Origin: JAOAFZ01 sp964412815
GTDB taxonomy: Bacteria; Patescibacteriota; Microgenomatia; UBA1406; GWC2-37-13
Assembly (NCBI GenBank): GCA_964412815.1
Contig: CAYPQF010000026.1
Coordinates: 358,156 to 422,155 of the forward strand
Length of the DNA stretch: 64,000 nucleotides
Direction of reading: 5' to 3'
Shown: positions 53,654-63,500 of the stretch, in pieces
Layout of the letters: the number at the start of each line of letters is the position of its first letter
How positions within the stretch are numbered: position 1 is the first letter of the stretch
Translations under genes and position numbers: made by a program
The notes under the pieces: model-generated
The model's database searches: none
What the model saw: only the letters and a program-made list of their open reading frames with translations
What the model was told of the DNA's origin: nothing

Positions 53654-55426
53654 CTATTTTGATTGTAGCATAGCCGAAAATAACACAAACACGAAGATTT
53701 TTGCTATAATATATACTTCTTCATTTATAGGTGGCCGTAGCTCAATTGGCGGAGCACCAGGTTGTGGTCCTGGGGGTTGCGGGTTCAAGTCCCGTCGGTC
53801 ACCCATTTTTGAATTTTCACCTAATAAAAACGCTTCTTGGACTGTTATATCAGGCAATTCTTTAGGTTCGAGCCGTTTTCCATCATTAAGCTCTGCTACT
53901 GCCTTTTGAATATACTCAAATGGATTACGAATGGTAATATCAATCTTTTTATCAATAATAATGAGGTTCGAGCCAATAAGTCGGAGAATTGTCTTCTTTT
54001 GTTCAATGGTTCCATTGGTAAACCGTTCCCGAATATTCTTCACAAAGTCAAAGGTCTGAATAGCAAGGGTACTCCAATCAGAGACATGTGTATCCATCTG
54101 GGAAAGTTCCTGTAGTAACTTCTGCTTTTCCTGTTCAAGAGTTTTTTTCATCTCCATGCCTTCTTCTGTGGTAAGCATCTCTGAAAGAGTCATCTCAACA
54201 ACACGATTTATCTTTTTGACTACTTCATTATAAGACTGTTCTACCGCTTTATACTTTGCGGTACGAATCTCTTCCTGGTTAGCGTGCATTACTTTAAGCC
54301 ATTTGATAGCCCATTCCGCAAAAGGAGCAGAAAGGGTAATGCTCTCAAGGTAATTTATTACCTGCTCTTCTAACTTTTTTGCGGGAACATAGGGCTGTGA
54401 ACATTTCTTTCCTTTCCATTTTTTTGTACATCGGTAGTATACAAACGTTTGTGAAGTACCATTTTTGTACTGTTTTGTTTGTACCTCTGCGGTTATCATA
54501 CGGCCACACTCTCCACATCTCATAAGACCAGTAAGTAGGTCTGTGTGTACTTCTGCTCTTGGTTTAGAACGACCATCAAGAATACCTTGAATGAGGTCAA
54601 ATTCTGCGTCTGTAATCATTCTTTGATGAATCCCGTTAGTATAGAGCTTTCCACCATATATAAAGCGAATACCCGTATAAAACGGATTACGTAACATCTG
54701 ATACAACTGGGTCTTTGAAACAATCTTTCCTCTACTACTGCGGACACCAAGCTCTTGAGCTTTAAAATAGAGCTGTTGTACACTGTAGTTACCAGTCATG
54801 TAGTGCTCAAAAAGAAGTTTTACCAGGGGAAACTGTACAGGATCAGGAACAATATCCCGTTCACCCTGGCGTTTGGTTATATCGTTTTTATAGCCTGGTG
54901 GAGCAAGGATAGGAGCAATCCCCTTATTGAGCTTTGATTTAATACCACGGGCAGTATCTTCTCTGAGGTCACGGATAAACCGCTGTGCTTGCGCTCCTTC
55001 TACCGCCATAATAAAGTCACTATCTGCTTCATAGTAGGTTTTTGAAGGAGTAATAATTTCCTTGATACGGCCATCAGATAACCGCTGTCTTATTTTGCCT
55101 TCATCTTCTGGGTTTCTGAAAAGTCGATTCAGCTTCCATACAATAATCCCCTGAATACCTCCCATATTATCAATTGCTTCAATCATTCTGTTAAACTCTT
55201 GACGACCTGGCATTTTTGCTGATCTACTCTCTGAAAAGGTTTCTTTTGTAGTGATGTTTAGGCGGGCTTTCAGCTCTTCTGCAATCTGCAACTGATCCCC
55301 AATACTTTGCACCTGGCGATCCTCTGCTTCCTCACTTTTACGAGCATAGATGAAGTACTGCTTCTCTTGAGAAGGGGTAGTTTTTATTTGTGAATTGTGT
55401 AGAATTTCAAGCTGTTTCAATCTCAT
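53654..55426 (-). CDS. Large serine recombinase integrated at tRNA-His
   Basis: 590 residues. Catalytic domain with Ser31 in Y-A-R-K-S-E-E-A-E-D-R-Q, recombinase domain (175-280), zinc ribbon C-G-E-C-G with later C-T-K and C-S-Q, and a coiled coil (380-450). Residues from about 541 on (M-G-D-R-R-D-L-N-P-Q-P) are the antisense of tRNA-His and then of its promoter, up to a stop at 53654. So the original gene probably ended earlier and integration fused it to host sequence. It is the integration enzyme of the element to the right. Confidence 0.92.
   Translation of the reverse strand: MRLKQLEILHNSQIKTTPSQEKQYFIYARKSEEAEDRQVQSIGDQLQIAEELKARLNITTKETFSESRSAKMPGRQEFNRMIEAIDNMGGIQGIIVWKLNRLFRNPEDEGKIRQRLSDGRIKEIITPSKTYYEADSDFIMAVEGAQAQRFIRDLREDTARGIKSKLNKGIAPILAPPGYKNDITKRQGERDIVPDPVQFPLVKLLFEHYMTGNYSVQQLYFKAQELGVRSSRGKIVSKTQLYQMLRNPFYTGIRFIYGGKLYTNGIHQRMITDAEFDLIQGILDGRSKPRAEVHTDLLTGLMRCGECGRMITAEVQTKQYKNGTSQTFVYYRCTKKWKGKKCSQPYVPAKKLEEQVINYLESITLSAPFAEWAIKWLKVMHANQEEIRTAKYKAVEQSYNEVVKKINRVVEMTLSEMLTTEEGMEMKKTLEQEKQKLLQELSQMDTHVSDWSTLAIQTFDFVKNIRERFTNGTIEQKKTILRLIGSNLIIIDKKIDITIRNPFEYIQKAVAELNDGKRLEPKELPDITVQEAFLLGENSKMGDRRDLNPQPPGPQPGAPPIELRPPINEEVYIIAKIFVFVLFSAMLQSK
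53705..53717 (+). promoter_or_regulatory. -10 region of tRNA-His
   Basis: TATAAT (53705-53710) and TATACT (53712-53717) lie 12-20 nt before the tRNA. Either can serve; no clear -35 was found. Confidence 0.5.
53730..53803 (+). tRNA. tRNA-His (anticodon GTG)
   Basis: 74 nt including the extra G at -1 (53730) opposite C73. Acceptor GTGGCCG pairs with CGGTCAC, anticodon loop TTGTGGT, T arm GGGTTCAAGTCCC. CCA is not fully encoded. The recombinase frame on the other strand passes through this gene. Confidence 0.95.
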
Positions 55427-55467
55427 AATTATATCAAAATAACGAGCGTTGTGCTACTGCATTTATA

Positions 55468-55608
55468 CTATTGTGAAAAGCTAAAAGCCTCCAAAAGTGT
55501 CTTTGCTAACTCCGTTGCCTGTTCATCAGAAAGCTCAACCCCGTACTGGAGTTCATAGAGAGTTTTAAACTCTGCTACTGCTTGTTTCTGTTGTTCAGGA
55601 GTTAGCAT
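55468..55608 (-). CDS. 46-residue helical protein next to the recombinase
   Basis: Small gene, ATG at 55608 and TAG at 55468. The product starts M-L-T-P-E-Q-Q-K and has two amphipathic helices with Y-G-V-E-L-S-D-E-Q-A. Similar tiny proteins are found beside recombinases in other CPR genomes as I recall them. May be a recombination directionality factor or a partner; not proven. Confidence 0.6.
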   Translation of the reverse strand: MLTPEQQKQAVAEFKTLYELQYGVELSDEQATELAKTLLEAFSFSQ

Positions 55609-55659
55609 TGTTGTAATTGTTAAATAGATCTTGTCAACTGGCGCAATGTAATAACCTCC

Positions 55660-55971
55660 TTACATTTTTGGAAGGTTGAGTCCTGTCCCTTTACAATCAG
55701 GACAAACTGAAAAATCGTTTAGCTGTCCTACAGTACCACATGTTTTACAGGGGTATTTCTGTTTTAAGTACTGTGCGGGCCTTCTTTCGGAGCTGGATAC
55801 AAATGCGGGATTTATGTGGAAGCCTGAAAAAAATATTTGGCGGGTGTCCCCGTTCTCGACCTGGTTTTTATAAAATACGAACTGCTTTTCTGTGAGGATA
55901 TATTCTTCATCCTTACAATACATGACCCATTCATAAGCCCGTTCCAGTTTTTTTGGTTTTTTTTCTTCCAT
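55660..55971 (-). CDS. Small zinc-ribbon protein of the element
   Basis: 103 residues. The C-terminus has C-K-T-C-G and C-P-D-C-K-G-T-G, a DnaJ-like Cys4 ribbon. The N-terminal 70 residues are of unknown fold. On the same strand as the recombinase. Role unknown, possibly DNA binding. Confidence 0.65.
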   Translation of the reverse strand: MEEKKPKKLERAYEWVMYCKDEEYILTEKQFVFYKNQVENGDTRQIFFSGFHINPAFVSSSERRPAQYLKQKYPCKTCGTVGQLNDFSVCPDCKGTGLNLPKM

Positions 55972-56103
55972 ATTTTTTGATAATTTAACTAATAAAATTT
56001 CGGCGGAACTTCTCCACAGACTGTCTTAAAAGACATCTGTTGCGTCTACACCACCTCGTAGGGGAAACTTAAAAGGCTGTGTGTGTTTAGAGCTTTCGCT
56101 GTT

Positions 56104-56559
56104 TCAAGAGTAACCAGTACCGACGCTTCGCTTACCCTTATAATTGGTTTCATTTATTTCATTAGTTCCCTTATCATCTCGTTTCTGTATCGTTTTTAAG
56201 TCGTTTTCTGTCTCGTATTTGTAAGTAGAAAAATCTTGAGATATGTTGTAGTGACAAATAGTAATTATTATTCCTCGTGTCGTTTTCTGTGTTGATATCC
56301 TGCCAGTGTTCCGCAAATATCGTAAAAGGTTGTCTACGGATGTTGGTTTTATACCTTCTCGTGAAAGACAACACTCTCTATAGATAGTATCTCTTGTAGT
56401 AAACAAATCACCTCTTTTAAGCTTCTGGTTATGATCTTTGAAGTTTGCTTTGGCTACAAGATATGTCCACACTTTAAACCACCAAGCAGGTTTGTTTTCC
56501 CATAAGTCAGTATGTAACTCTTCTCTTGGAAATAGTATTGCACCTCTTTCAATTTTCAT
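56104..56559 (-). CDS. Winged-helix replication protein-like (phage replisome organiser type)
   Basis: 151 residues. The first 110 (with W-F-K-V-W-T-Y-L-V-A-K-A-N, G-D-L-F-T-T-R-D-T-I and L-R-Y-L-R-N-T-G-R-I) resemble the N-terminal winged helix of phage replisome organisers and DnaD-like proteins. It overlaps the next gene upstream by 4 nt. Its presence with iterons suggests that the element can replicate by itself. Weak family match. Confidence 0.6.
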   Translation of the reverse strand: MKIERGAILFPREELHTDLWENKPAWWFKVWTYLVAKANFKDHNQKLKRGDLFTTRDTIYRECCLSREGIKPTSVDNLLRYLRNTGRISTQKTTRGIIITICHYNISQDFSTYKYETENDLKTIQKRDDKGTNEINETNYKGKRSVGTGYS

Positions 56560-56822
56560 AATTCTCCTCCTTCCGCTGGGTTTTCAGCTTGAATGCCTTT
56601 AAGAGCAGTAATCTTAGCAGTAAGTTGTGATGGCTTTACGGTAAGTTGATCGGCTGTGTAATCAAGGTATAATTGATTTGCACGTTCATAAGGTGTTAGA
56701 AAAAAACTCTTAACACCGTGTTTTTCAGGATGAAAAATAACTTTCTTAATTGATATCCCGCCGTGCAAAATAGCTGTAGCCACAAAAGCAAGATTGGTTG
56801 AAATAAAGTATTCTCGATTCAT
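56556..56822 (-). CDS. Hypothetical protein of the element
   Basis: 88 residues, soluble, mixed fold, no motif recognised. Its stop overlaps the start of the replication-like gene. First gene of the minus-strand set after the non-coding iteron region. Confidence 0.55.
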   Translation of the reverse strand: MNREYFISTNLAFVATAILHGGISIKKVIFHPEKHGVKSFFLTPYERANQLYLDYTADQLTVKPSQLTAKITALKGIQAENPAEGGEL

Positions 56823-57454
56823 ATAGGTAATAATCAGTGATTTAGTATTAAAGGTGTTTTCACCTATAAGAAGTGTAACGTGGACTACCTATGAATGTAA
56901 TTTTGAGTTTTCATAACAGCCTAAATAATAATCCTGATAGTTGTTTCTATGATTATGTTCAGCTTCAATAGTTCTCTGCGGTTATGTAGTGAAAAGTAAT
57001 TGTTATGAGATGTTTTTATTTTGAATTGAAAGAAGAATATTTGTTCTTGTTAAAACCTTGAATATATGGAGAATAAAGCAGTTATCAGTGAATAATTTAT
57101 ATTATTTACTCCTGAATAGAGTTTATTTTGGTATGTTCAAGGGAACTATATCTTTATAAATCCGTAAAGACATATGAGATTCCTCACTCAACACACATAT
57201 TGGAGGATGCCTTAGTAAAGCAGGTGTTTAATGCATCCTAGGAAGGTGAATTTTCCGTATTGGTTGTGTTTTATTCTTGAAGATGATAAAAGATACTGTA
57301 ATGAAATTGCTCACTCACAAATGTCAAATATAGCCTATTAGGACAGGGAAACATGCGCTGTGTTATTTTGTATATACCAGTAATATGGTATTAGCTTCGC
57401 CTTATCGGTAAATGCCTTGCAATATCGGCGGGTGCCTAGCCATACGGCGAATGC
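56823..57454. other. Non-coding AT-rich region with repeats, possible origin
   Basis: 632 nt without a supported gene. AT-rich, with an AGGATGC/GCATCCT hairpin around 57203-57239 and three 20-bp direct repeats at its right end. It sits between the replication-like gene and the XRE repressor, where an element's origin or control region would be. Confidence 0.6.
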
Positions 57455-57462
57455 CTAATAGG
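57403..57462. repeat. Three tandem 20-bp iterons
   Basis: Units start at 57403, 57423 and 57443 with consensus TATCGGYRRRTGCCT (third copy TACGGC) and constant 20-nt period. The last overlaps the 3' end of the XRE gene and is joined by a palindrome CCTAATA-GGG-TATTAGG (57454-57470). Period and position fit binding sites for a replication initiator or repressor. Confidence 0.72.
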
Positions 57463-57673
57463 GTATTAGGTCTCTTACTTGTACTTTGAGAATGGAGGCA
57501 ACCTTCTGGAGAGTCTTGAGTGACATTCTTCTTTTACCTGTCTCTACCAGACCTACGTGAGTTGTGCTAATACCTACTCTTTCCGCTAATTCTTCCTGGG
57601 TAAGTTCTGCTGCGTGTCGGTATCGCTTTATCTTTTTTCCTATTTTTGCGTCTTTCTCTGTAACTTTTCTCAT
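57455..57673 (-). CDS. XRE-family transcriptional regulator
   Basis: 72 residues from the ATG at 57673 (a TTG at 57703 is possible). A single Cro/CI helix-turn-helix with L-T-Q-E-E-L-A-E-R-V-G-I-S and V-E-T-G-K-R-R. It is divergent from the small membrane genes at 57781, so it probably controls both sides. The iterons near its end may be its own sites. Confidence 0.9.
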   Translation of the reverse strand: MRKVTEKDAKIGKKIKRYRHAAELTQEELAERVGISTTHVGLVETGKRRMSLKTLQKVASILKVQVRDLIPY

Positions 57674-57780
57674 CGACTTCACGATATCAGAAGCTACAAA
57701 CAAAGTTTATAACGCAAAAGGAAAGATTTTGTGTTTAAAAAGTGTTGAATTTATAACACAATAGTTTATACTTTAGACTA

Positions 57781-57972
57781 ATGGAAAAAGTTAAAGAAAT
57801 ACTCACTATTATTTATGGGATTGCAGGAATGATTGTGTTCTTCGCTGTTCTTTTTTATGGAGGCAATACAATTATTTCCATTATTTCGCTCTACTATAAA
57901 TACGTCTTCTTTATTGCTATCCCTCTGATACTCCTCTATGTCATCATAAGCAAGATTAAAACTAAAAGATAA
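57781..57972 (+). CDS. Small membrane protein
   Basis: 63 residues with two hydrophobic helices. TATACT ends 8 nt before the ATG, opposite the XRE gene. No family recognised. Confidence 0.55.
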   Translation: MEKVKEILTIIYGIAGMIVFFAVLFYGGNTIISIISLYYKYVFFIAIPLILLYVIISKIKTKR

Positions 57973-57990
57973 CCTGTGGAATGATTACAC

Positions 57991-58320
57991 ATGCTAAAGG
58001 AGTATCATAAAAATATGAATACAAAACTACTTTCAATAGTATCAGGGATACTACTCCTTGCAGGAGTTCTTAACTGGCCGTATGGATATTATGTTCTTCT
58101 TAGACTAGTAATATGTGTTTCAGCGGGAATTCTGACATACCATTATTACCACAACGAAAAGCAAGGATTAGCAATACTATTTGGCATCATTGCCCTTCTC
58201 TTTAATCCCATTATTCCCGTTTACCTTACCAAATCAATTTGGGTATTCATTGATTTCATTGCAGCAATAATCTTTTTCTATTCAGCAAGTATTACAAGTG
58301 AAAGAAAAACGCAATTATGA
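57991..58320 (+). CDS. DUF6804-like membrane protein
   Basis: 109 residues, four hydrophobic segments with N-W-P-Y-G-Y-Y and L-F-N-P-I-I-P, which fit the DUF6804 family. A second ATG at 58015 has an AAGGAG about 12 nt upstream and may be the real start. Stop overlaps the next gene by 4 nt. Confidence 0.7.
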   Translation: MLKEYHKNMNTKLLSIVSGILLLAGVLNWPYGYYVLLRLVICVSAGILTYHYYHNEKQGLAILFGIIALLFNPIIPVYLTKSIWVFIDFIAAIIFFYSASITSERKTQL

Positions 58321-58592
58321 AATATGTTCTTGCTGTGATTGGAGTTGTAATTGTGATTTTATTACTTAGCGGTGGAACTCAAAATTCTGACCAGGAAGAT
58401 AGGATTTATGAGCTTGAAAGCTGTATTGAAGAGTACCAGTCCGCCATAAGTGAGTATAAGTATGCTGTTGATGAAGCTCATTCAAATCTTTCCTATTGGG
58501 GTGAAGGTGATGACTATTATGACCTTGTGAACGCTATTGATGAAGCTGAAAGTAATTTGGATATCGGAGATGTTGAACCAACTTGTTATTAA
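58317..58592 (+). CDS. Small exported acidic protein
   Basis: 91 residues: hydrophobic N-terminal segment (4-20) then an acidic Tyr-rich helical part with two Cys (C-I-E-E and P-T-C-Y at the end). Looks like an anchored exported protein. Coupled to the preceding membrane gene. Confidence 0.55.
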   Translation: MKYVLAVIGVVIVILLLSGGTQNSDQEDRIYELESCIEEYQSAISEYKYAVDEAHSNLSYWGEGDDYYDLVNAIDEAESNLDIGDVEPTCY

Positions 58593-58809
58593 ACATTTCT
58601 TGTTGTAACAAGACTTTCTTCGGTATGACTAAACATTTGCTGATATGGCAAGATATGGTATTGCTATTCCCCTTTAAATGACTCCTTACATAGGATGCTT
58701 GCTATAGTAGAGGCTACATCATATGTATCTCTTCGGGGAGATTCCAAATTCCCCCTAATATTGAAAAGTCTGGCTGTAATGGTTCTCAAAAGATGTACCA
58801 TGATTATTA

Positions 58810-59832
58810 TTAACCTGTAACTAATCCCCTTCTTTTCAACAGTTCAAATACATTTGTCGGGTTTACTGGATTACCTGCTTCCTCTTCTGAAACTCCCCCT
58901 CCTTTAATCCCCGATAGTATCCCGTTTATGGTGTTTGTAATACCGTTAAAGTTCGGGGTAAATTGCGTTAATCCACTCGCTTGTACGGGCCTCATGGAGG
59001 CTAAATTTCTCTGGTAATTCACAATATCGTTCAAGGCATTGGAAAACGTTTCCTCTGCTGCATCATATCCTGTATTTTCAACTGTAGTTGCACGATCAAG
59101 AGCATTTCTTAGATAGGTATTTGCTTGATTTTCTTGTCCCTGTGCTTCATCTTGACGTTCTTGATACAATGCCTGGTTTGCCCGTTGCTCGTCTCCTCTT
59201 CTTGCTATGGTATTTCCTTGTGTAGCAGCCAGATTACCCGTTACTTTGTTTTGAAGTCTAAAGCGGGATGAATCTCCTAACCCCATTGCACGAGCACGAG
59301 CACGAGCCTCACCAGAAGTTTCCTGAGCTGTTCGTGCATTATTTCCAAGAATCTCTGATGAACGATTCGTTATCTCCTGACCTGCATTTGTGAACTGAGT
59401 TTTTGCTCTGTCACGGAAGGCATTTACCTGGGAGAGAATAGTATCAAATGTACCTCTTGCTTGTGATCTAAGATTCCCAGCCTGTGCTTTGTATGAGTTT
59501 ATTCTGTTTCTTCGAGCCATTTCAGCAAGAGCTAGTTCATTAGCTCCTTCCCCTGCATTAGTTGGAAGCGTGGAAGTTGGTGATACAGGGGTAATGCTTC
59601 TATACCCAGATGAAACAAGGTCTGTCTGTTTTGGTTGCTCGGTTGGGTTTGGAGCTCCACCTTTTGGCTTCTCAAAATGGTCATATCTCCATTTATCCAG
59701 TCCTGCTTTTTTTGATTGAGATGTGAGACCTGTATACACTGTCGGTTTGTATCCATTTACCTTTTCAGATAAACCAGTTTCAGGTAGATGAAGATAGGTT
59801 CCAACATAATCAATAATATCTCCAAATGTCAT
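58810..59832 (-). CDS. Phage-type structural or internal protein, unknown
   Basis: 340 residues, helical, rich in Ala, Gln, Arg and Asn from 100 to 280, with R-A-R-A-R-A from a GCACGA repeat. No membrane helix. Its start overlaps the terminase small-subunit stop by 4 nt, so the two are one unit. Composition resembles phage internal virion or ejection proteins, but no motif proves it. Confidence 0.55.
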   Translation of the reverse strand: MTFGDIIDYVGTYLHLPETGLSEKVNGYKPTVYTGLTSQSKKAGLDKWRYDHFEKPKGGAPNPTEQPKQTDLVSSGYRSITPVSPTSTLPTNAGEGANELALAEMARRNRINSYKAQAGNLRSQARGTFDTILSQVNAFRDRAKTQFTNAGQEITNRSSEILGNNARTAQETSGEARARARAMGLGDSSRFRLQNKVTGNLAATQGNTIARRGDEQRANQALYQERQDEAQGQENQANTYLRNALDRATTVENTGYDAAEETFSNALNDIVNYQRNLASMRPVQASGLTQFTPNFNGITNTINGILSGIKGGGVSEEEAGNPVNPTNVFELLKRRGLVTG

Positions 59833-60416
59833 AGGTCACCCTCCTCTCCTGTTTGTGCTGTCCCTTCACTCATAAAACTTGGATCTTTTTCTTTGACAAG
59901 CGCAATAGCATCTGCCATTAGTTCTGGCGACACGTTAAAAGTATTGTTCTGTGTAGCATTCACAACTGGCTGTTTATCCTGCATTCCATGGTTTGCTTTA
60001 AGAAGGAAAGCAGCAAACCGAGCATTGTACTTATTGGATAACCCTCCACGTATGAGCTGGTCTCGTTGAACGTCACGGAGTATTTCAAGTGTATGCCGAA
60101 AATCTGAATACTCGGCTTCCCAGGTGTATAACGTACGGGTTCCAATGGCTAATTCTGCTGCTAATCGTTCAATTGTTGGAAAACCGTTATTTTCCTGACA
60201 CTTTTTTATGTAATGCATTACACGCCTTGGAGTTTCCTTTGTGTATTTGGTTGGTCTTCCCCGCCGTGATGGAATAGTTTTCTCCTGATGTTGGATACTT
60301 TCTTGTATGGGGTTACTTTCCTGACCTGATGATTGTTCCTGAATAGGTGTTTGCTCCGGTATGGGTTTTTGCTCCCGAATGGGTGAGTTTTCCTGTATTG
60401 GTGTTTTATCTTCCAT
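59829..60416 (-). CDS. Phage terminase small subunit-like DNA-packaging protein
   Basis: 195 residues. A repetitive N-terminus (P-I-x-E units, about 4-40) precedes R-R-G-R-P-T-K-Y and a helix-turn-helix (80-115, L-A-A-E-L-A-I-G-T-R-T-L-Y-T-W) followed by F-A-A-F-L-L-K-A-N-H-G-M, the layout of small terminase subunits. It would recognise packaging sites. No large subunit is present next to it. A plain DNA-binding regulator is the alternative. Confidence 0.72.
   Translation of the reverse strand: MEDKTPIQENSPIREQKPIPEQTPIQEQSSGQESNPIQESIQHQEKTIPSRRGRPTKYTKETPRRVMHYIKKCQENNGFPTIERLAAELAIGTRTLYTWEAEYSDFRHTLEILRDVQRDQLIRGGLSNKYNARFAAFLLKANHGMQDKQPVVNATQNNTFNVSPELMADAIALVKEKDPSFMSEGTAQTGEEGDL
60339..60413 (-). 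repeat. 18-bp minisatellite in the terminase-like gene
   Basis: Four to five imperfect units encoding P-I-x-E-x-x at the N-terminus of the terminase-like protein. Unit period is 18 nt. Confidence 0.55.
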
Positions 60417-60537
60417 ATACCTATATTTTCCCCTGTATATAGGGAGAATGTAATGTGGAAATTTGTGTAATGATTACATGAACCGCAGAATACTCTAGCA
60501 GAATAACTAGCTTTGTGCTAATATTATTGCTGATTAT

Positions 60538-63500
60538 ATGGATAATAAAACTATTAAACCAGTTACGTTTTCTGATCGCAGACAAGAGAGTATCTACAAA
60601 AAGCTCTTAGCTATTGGCCCAGGCCCAGCTGCGTTCTTTAAGGATGCATGTCGTATGTGGGCGTTAGTACCTTTATTAGAAGCTCATACTCATTTTATAG
60701 CCCATGCACTGAGAGAGATAAATAGCTCTATATGTACTATAATGCTTCCATTGACTTATAAACCGTCGGAAGAAGCAGTTAAGAAGAAACAAGTCGAGAA
60801 AGAAAAATTCTTCATAATCTTAGAAAATTATGGGATTGATCAAGAAGGTGATTTTGCGAAAGAATGGAAGTCTATCATTGATTCAGCTACTCACAACCTC
60901 GCACATAGAAATGCGTTAGGATTACATACTCCTGATGATATTGCTAAATTATGGGAAAGATATCATTTTATATTAGAATTTTTACTTAGCAAGATAGAAG
61001 CAAATTACTTAAAGTACATTAAAACTCTAGATTTTTTATTATCAGAAGTAGGTACGAAAGGAAAAGTAAAAACATTACAAAATAACATTCCTAATACTGG
61101 AGTAATATATAATTACTTTTTTGACAAGCTATCAGATCCCTCCTGGCTTTCTCCGCTTCGTAAGAAAGGTTTCTTTAGTTCCCCTCCTCGTGAAATAGAA
61201 TACCCTGATGGTGGAGTCAGATATCCAGGATGGCCTCAATCCGATTATCTCAAGAAAATGGCACAGATACCTGCTAAGCAACAAGAAGTCTTAGAAATAT
61301 GTTTATCGGTTAAAACTAATAACTTACGTGCTAGGAATGACATACTGGAGATTTCTCTCCTGCTCCCTGTTGAAATGGCAGTACAAATCGTTGAATCAAT
61401 TGAAGAAGTTGATGATTTCCTCAGTCCAAGGAGCTATGGCAAGCTAATTGCATATTTAGCTCAAAACGGTAAAGTAAATGAAGCACTTAGCTTTGCACGT
61501 AAGGTACTAACTGTTATTCCTGATCCCAGAACACCGCCAGAAGTTGACGGGGATACATGGCATCATGATCCAATATCTAAGATACGGGAATATGACTATC
61601 AAGAAATCATTGAAGAGGATTTCCCGAAACTCGTTGAAGTTGCAGAAATTGATGCGGTTAAAATCCTTCTCGACCTATGGGAAACGTTCACAGCATTAAA
61701 GAATCCTGAAGATCCAACTGATGCAGGACGGGATTATTCAGAGATATGGAGACCTGTAATTGACGTACATAAAGAAAAGCATATGTACGGTATTCGTGAA
61801 ATCTTAATAACAGGAATAAAAGATAGCTGTGAACAGTTAATTTCTAACCACCCTGATGCCATACATGATTTAATCTCTGAGCTTGAATCAAGAAGTTTGA
61901 CTCTATTTAGGAGGATGAAACTACATATACTGAGAAAGTTCCCAACAAATGTTCAAAAAGAAATCAAAGCTGAGTTGCTGAATAAAAACGAGTTTGAAAA
62001 GAAAAGTCAGTATACATATGAATACTTCCTCTTAGCTCAAGAGCAGGCTGCTGCTCTCTCTCCTCGGGATATTAAGACTATAAAGGAAATGATTGAAAAG
62101 GGAGGCAATGCACGTGACACGTCTGAAAAAGACGCAAGGGATTTCCTGTTGAAGTGGCAAGCGAGACACCTAAGCCCGTATAAAGAAGTGGAACTACTCA
62201 AAGAATTATATGAAGAAGTAACAAGCAAAGTAGGAGAACCACCTGACCCCTATCCTGGAGCTCGTATTGAAACGGGAACATGGGGGTTTAAGAGTGGAAT
62301 CTCAGAGGAAGAACTTAATACAAAGAAGCCAGAAGAAATTGTTGATGCCCTTATTGCATTTAAACCTCAACCGGATAGTTATGATATACCTGGTATTACA
62401 AGAGAAGGAACCAGTAGAGCCCTTATCCCCCATATTGCTAAAGAGCCTGCAAAATGGTCTTCCGTACTTTCTTCATTCAGTACAATGGATCCTACATTTG
62501 TACGGTCCGTATTTTCAGCACATAGAGAAGCTCTAAAAAACAATATCTCTTTTGAATGGAAACCCGTGATTGAATTAGGTCTTGAAGTTTTAAAAAAACC
62601 TATTGAACTACCAGATCAAGAACCTTCAGGCTTTTATGGAGATGATCCTGACTGGAGTTGGTGCAGGCATACACTGGTTGAACTTATTGATGATGGTTTA
62701 TTATCAGAGCATAATAAAATCCCAAAAAAATACAGACAAGACGTATGGTTGATAATTGAAACACTTGCACATGATCCTAACCCTACACCAGAAGAAGCTG
62801 CTCAACTAATAGAATCAAACAGAGACCCTTTAACAGCAGCAATTAACTCTACACGGGGTGATGCAATTGATGCTGCAATTCAATATGGAATTTGGATGAA
62901 ACTATTTCAAAAGGATGCAAAGAACTGGAGCATGGAGGAAGAAGTCCCTGAGTTAGTGGCTTTACTTGAAGAAAAGTTGGATACTGAAAAAGAGCAATTT
63001 CTTGGTATTCGGGCAGTAATAGGACAGAGGTTGGGTAATATAGCATGGCTAGATGAAAAATGGCTTGAAAACCGATTAACCACTCTATTTCCTGGAGAAG
63101 CTGAAAAAAAGATTTACTACAATGCTATATGGGATGCCTTTATTCTTCACAATATGGCTTACAAAGGGTTTTTGAGCTTACTATCAAAGCAGTATAATCA
63201 AGCTGTCATAGAGATAGTAAATGAAAAGCAGACTAGAGAGCATCTTTATAATCCAAACCAAGGTGTAGTACACCATCTTTTAGCCTATTACTGTAGAGGA
63301 GAACTTGAAATGGACTCACAACTACTATCTCTCTTCTACAAGATTAGTCCGATAAAATATCGGGCTGAAATGATAAGCAAAATTGGAAGAGACTTTAAGA
63401 AAAATGAAATACCCCAGGAAGTAATTGATAGAGCTGTTTCACTTGCAGAAACCAGATTAACATCAATAAGTTCTTTAACTGATCCCTACGATGAAATACA

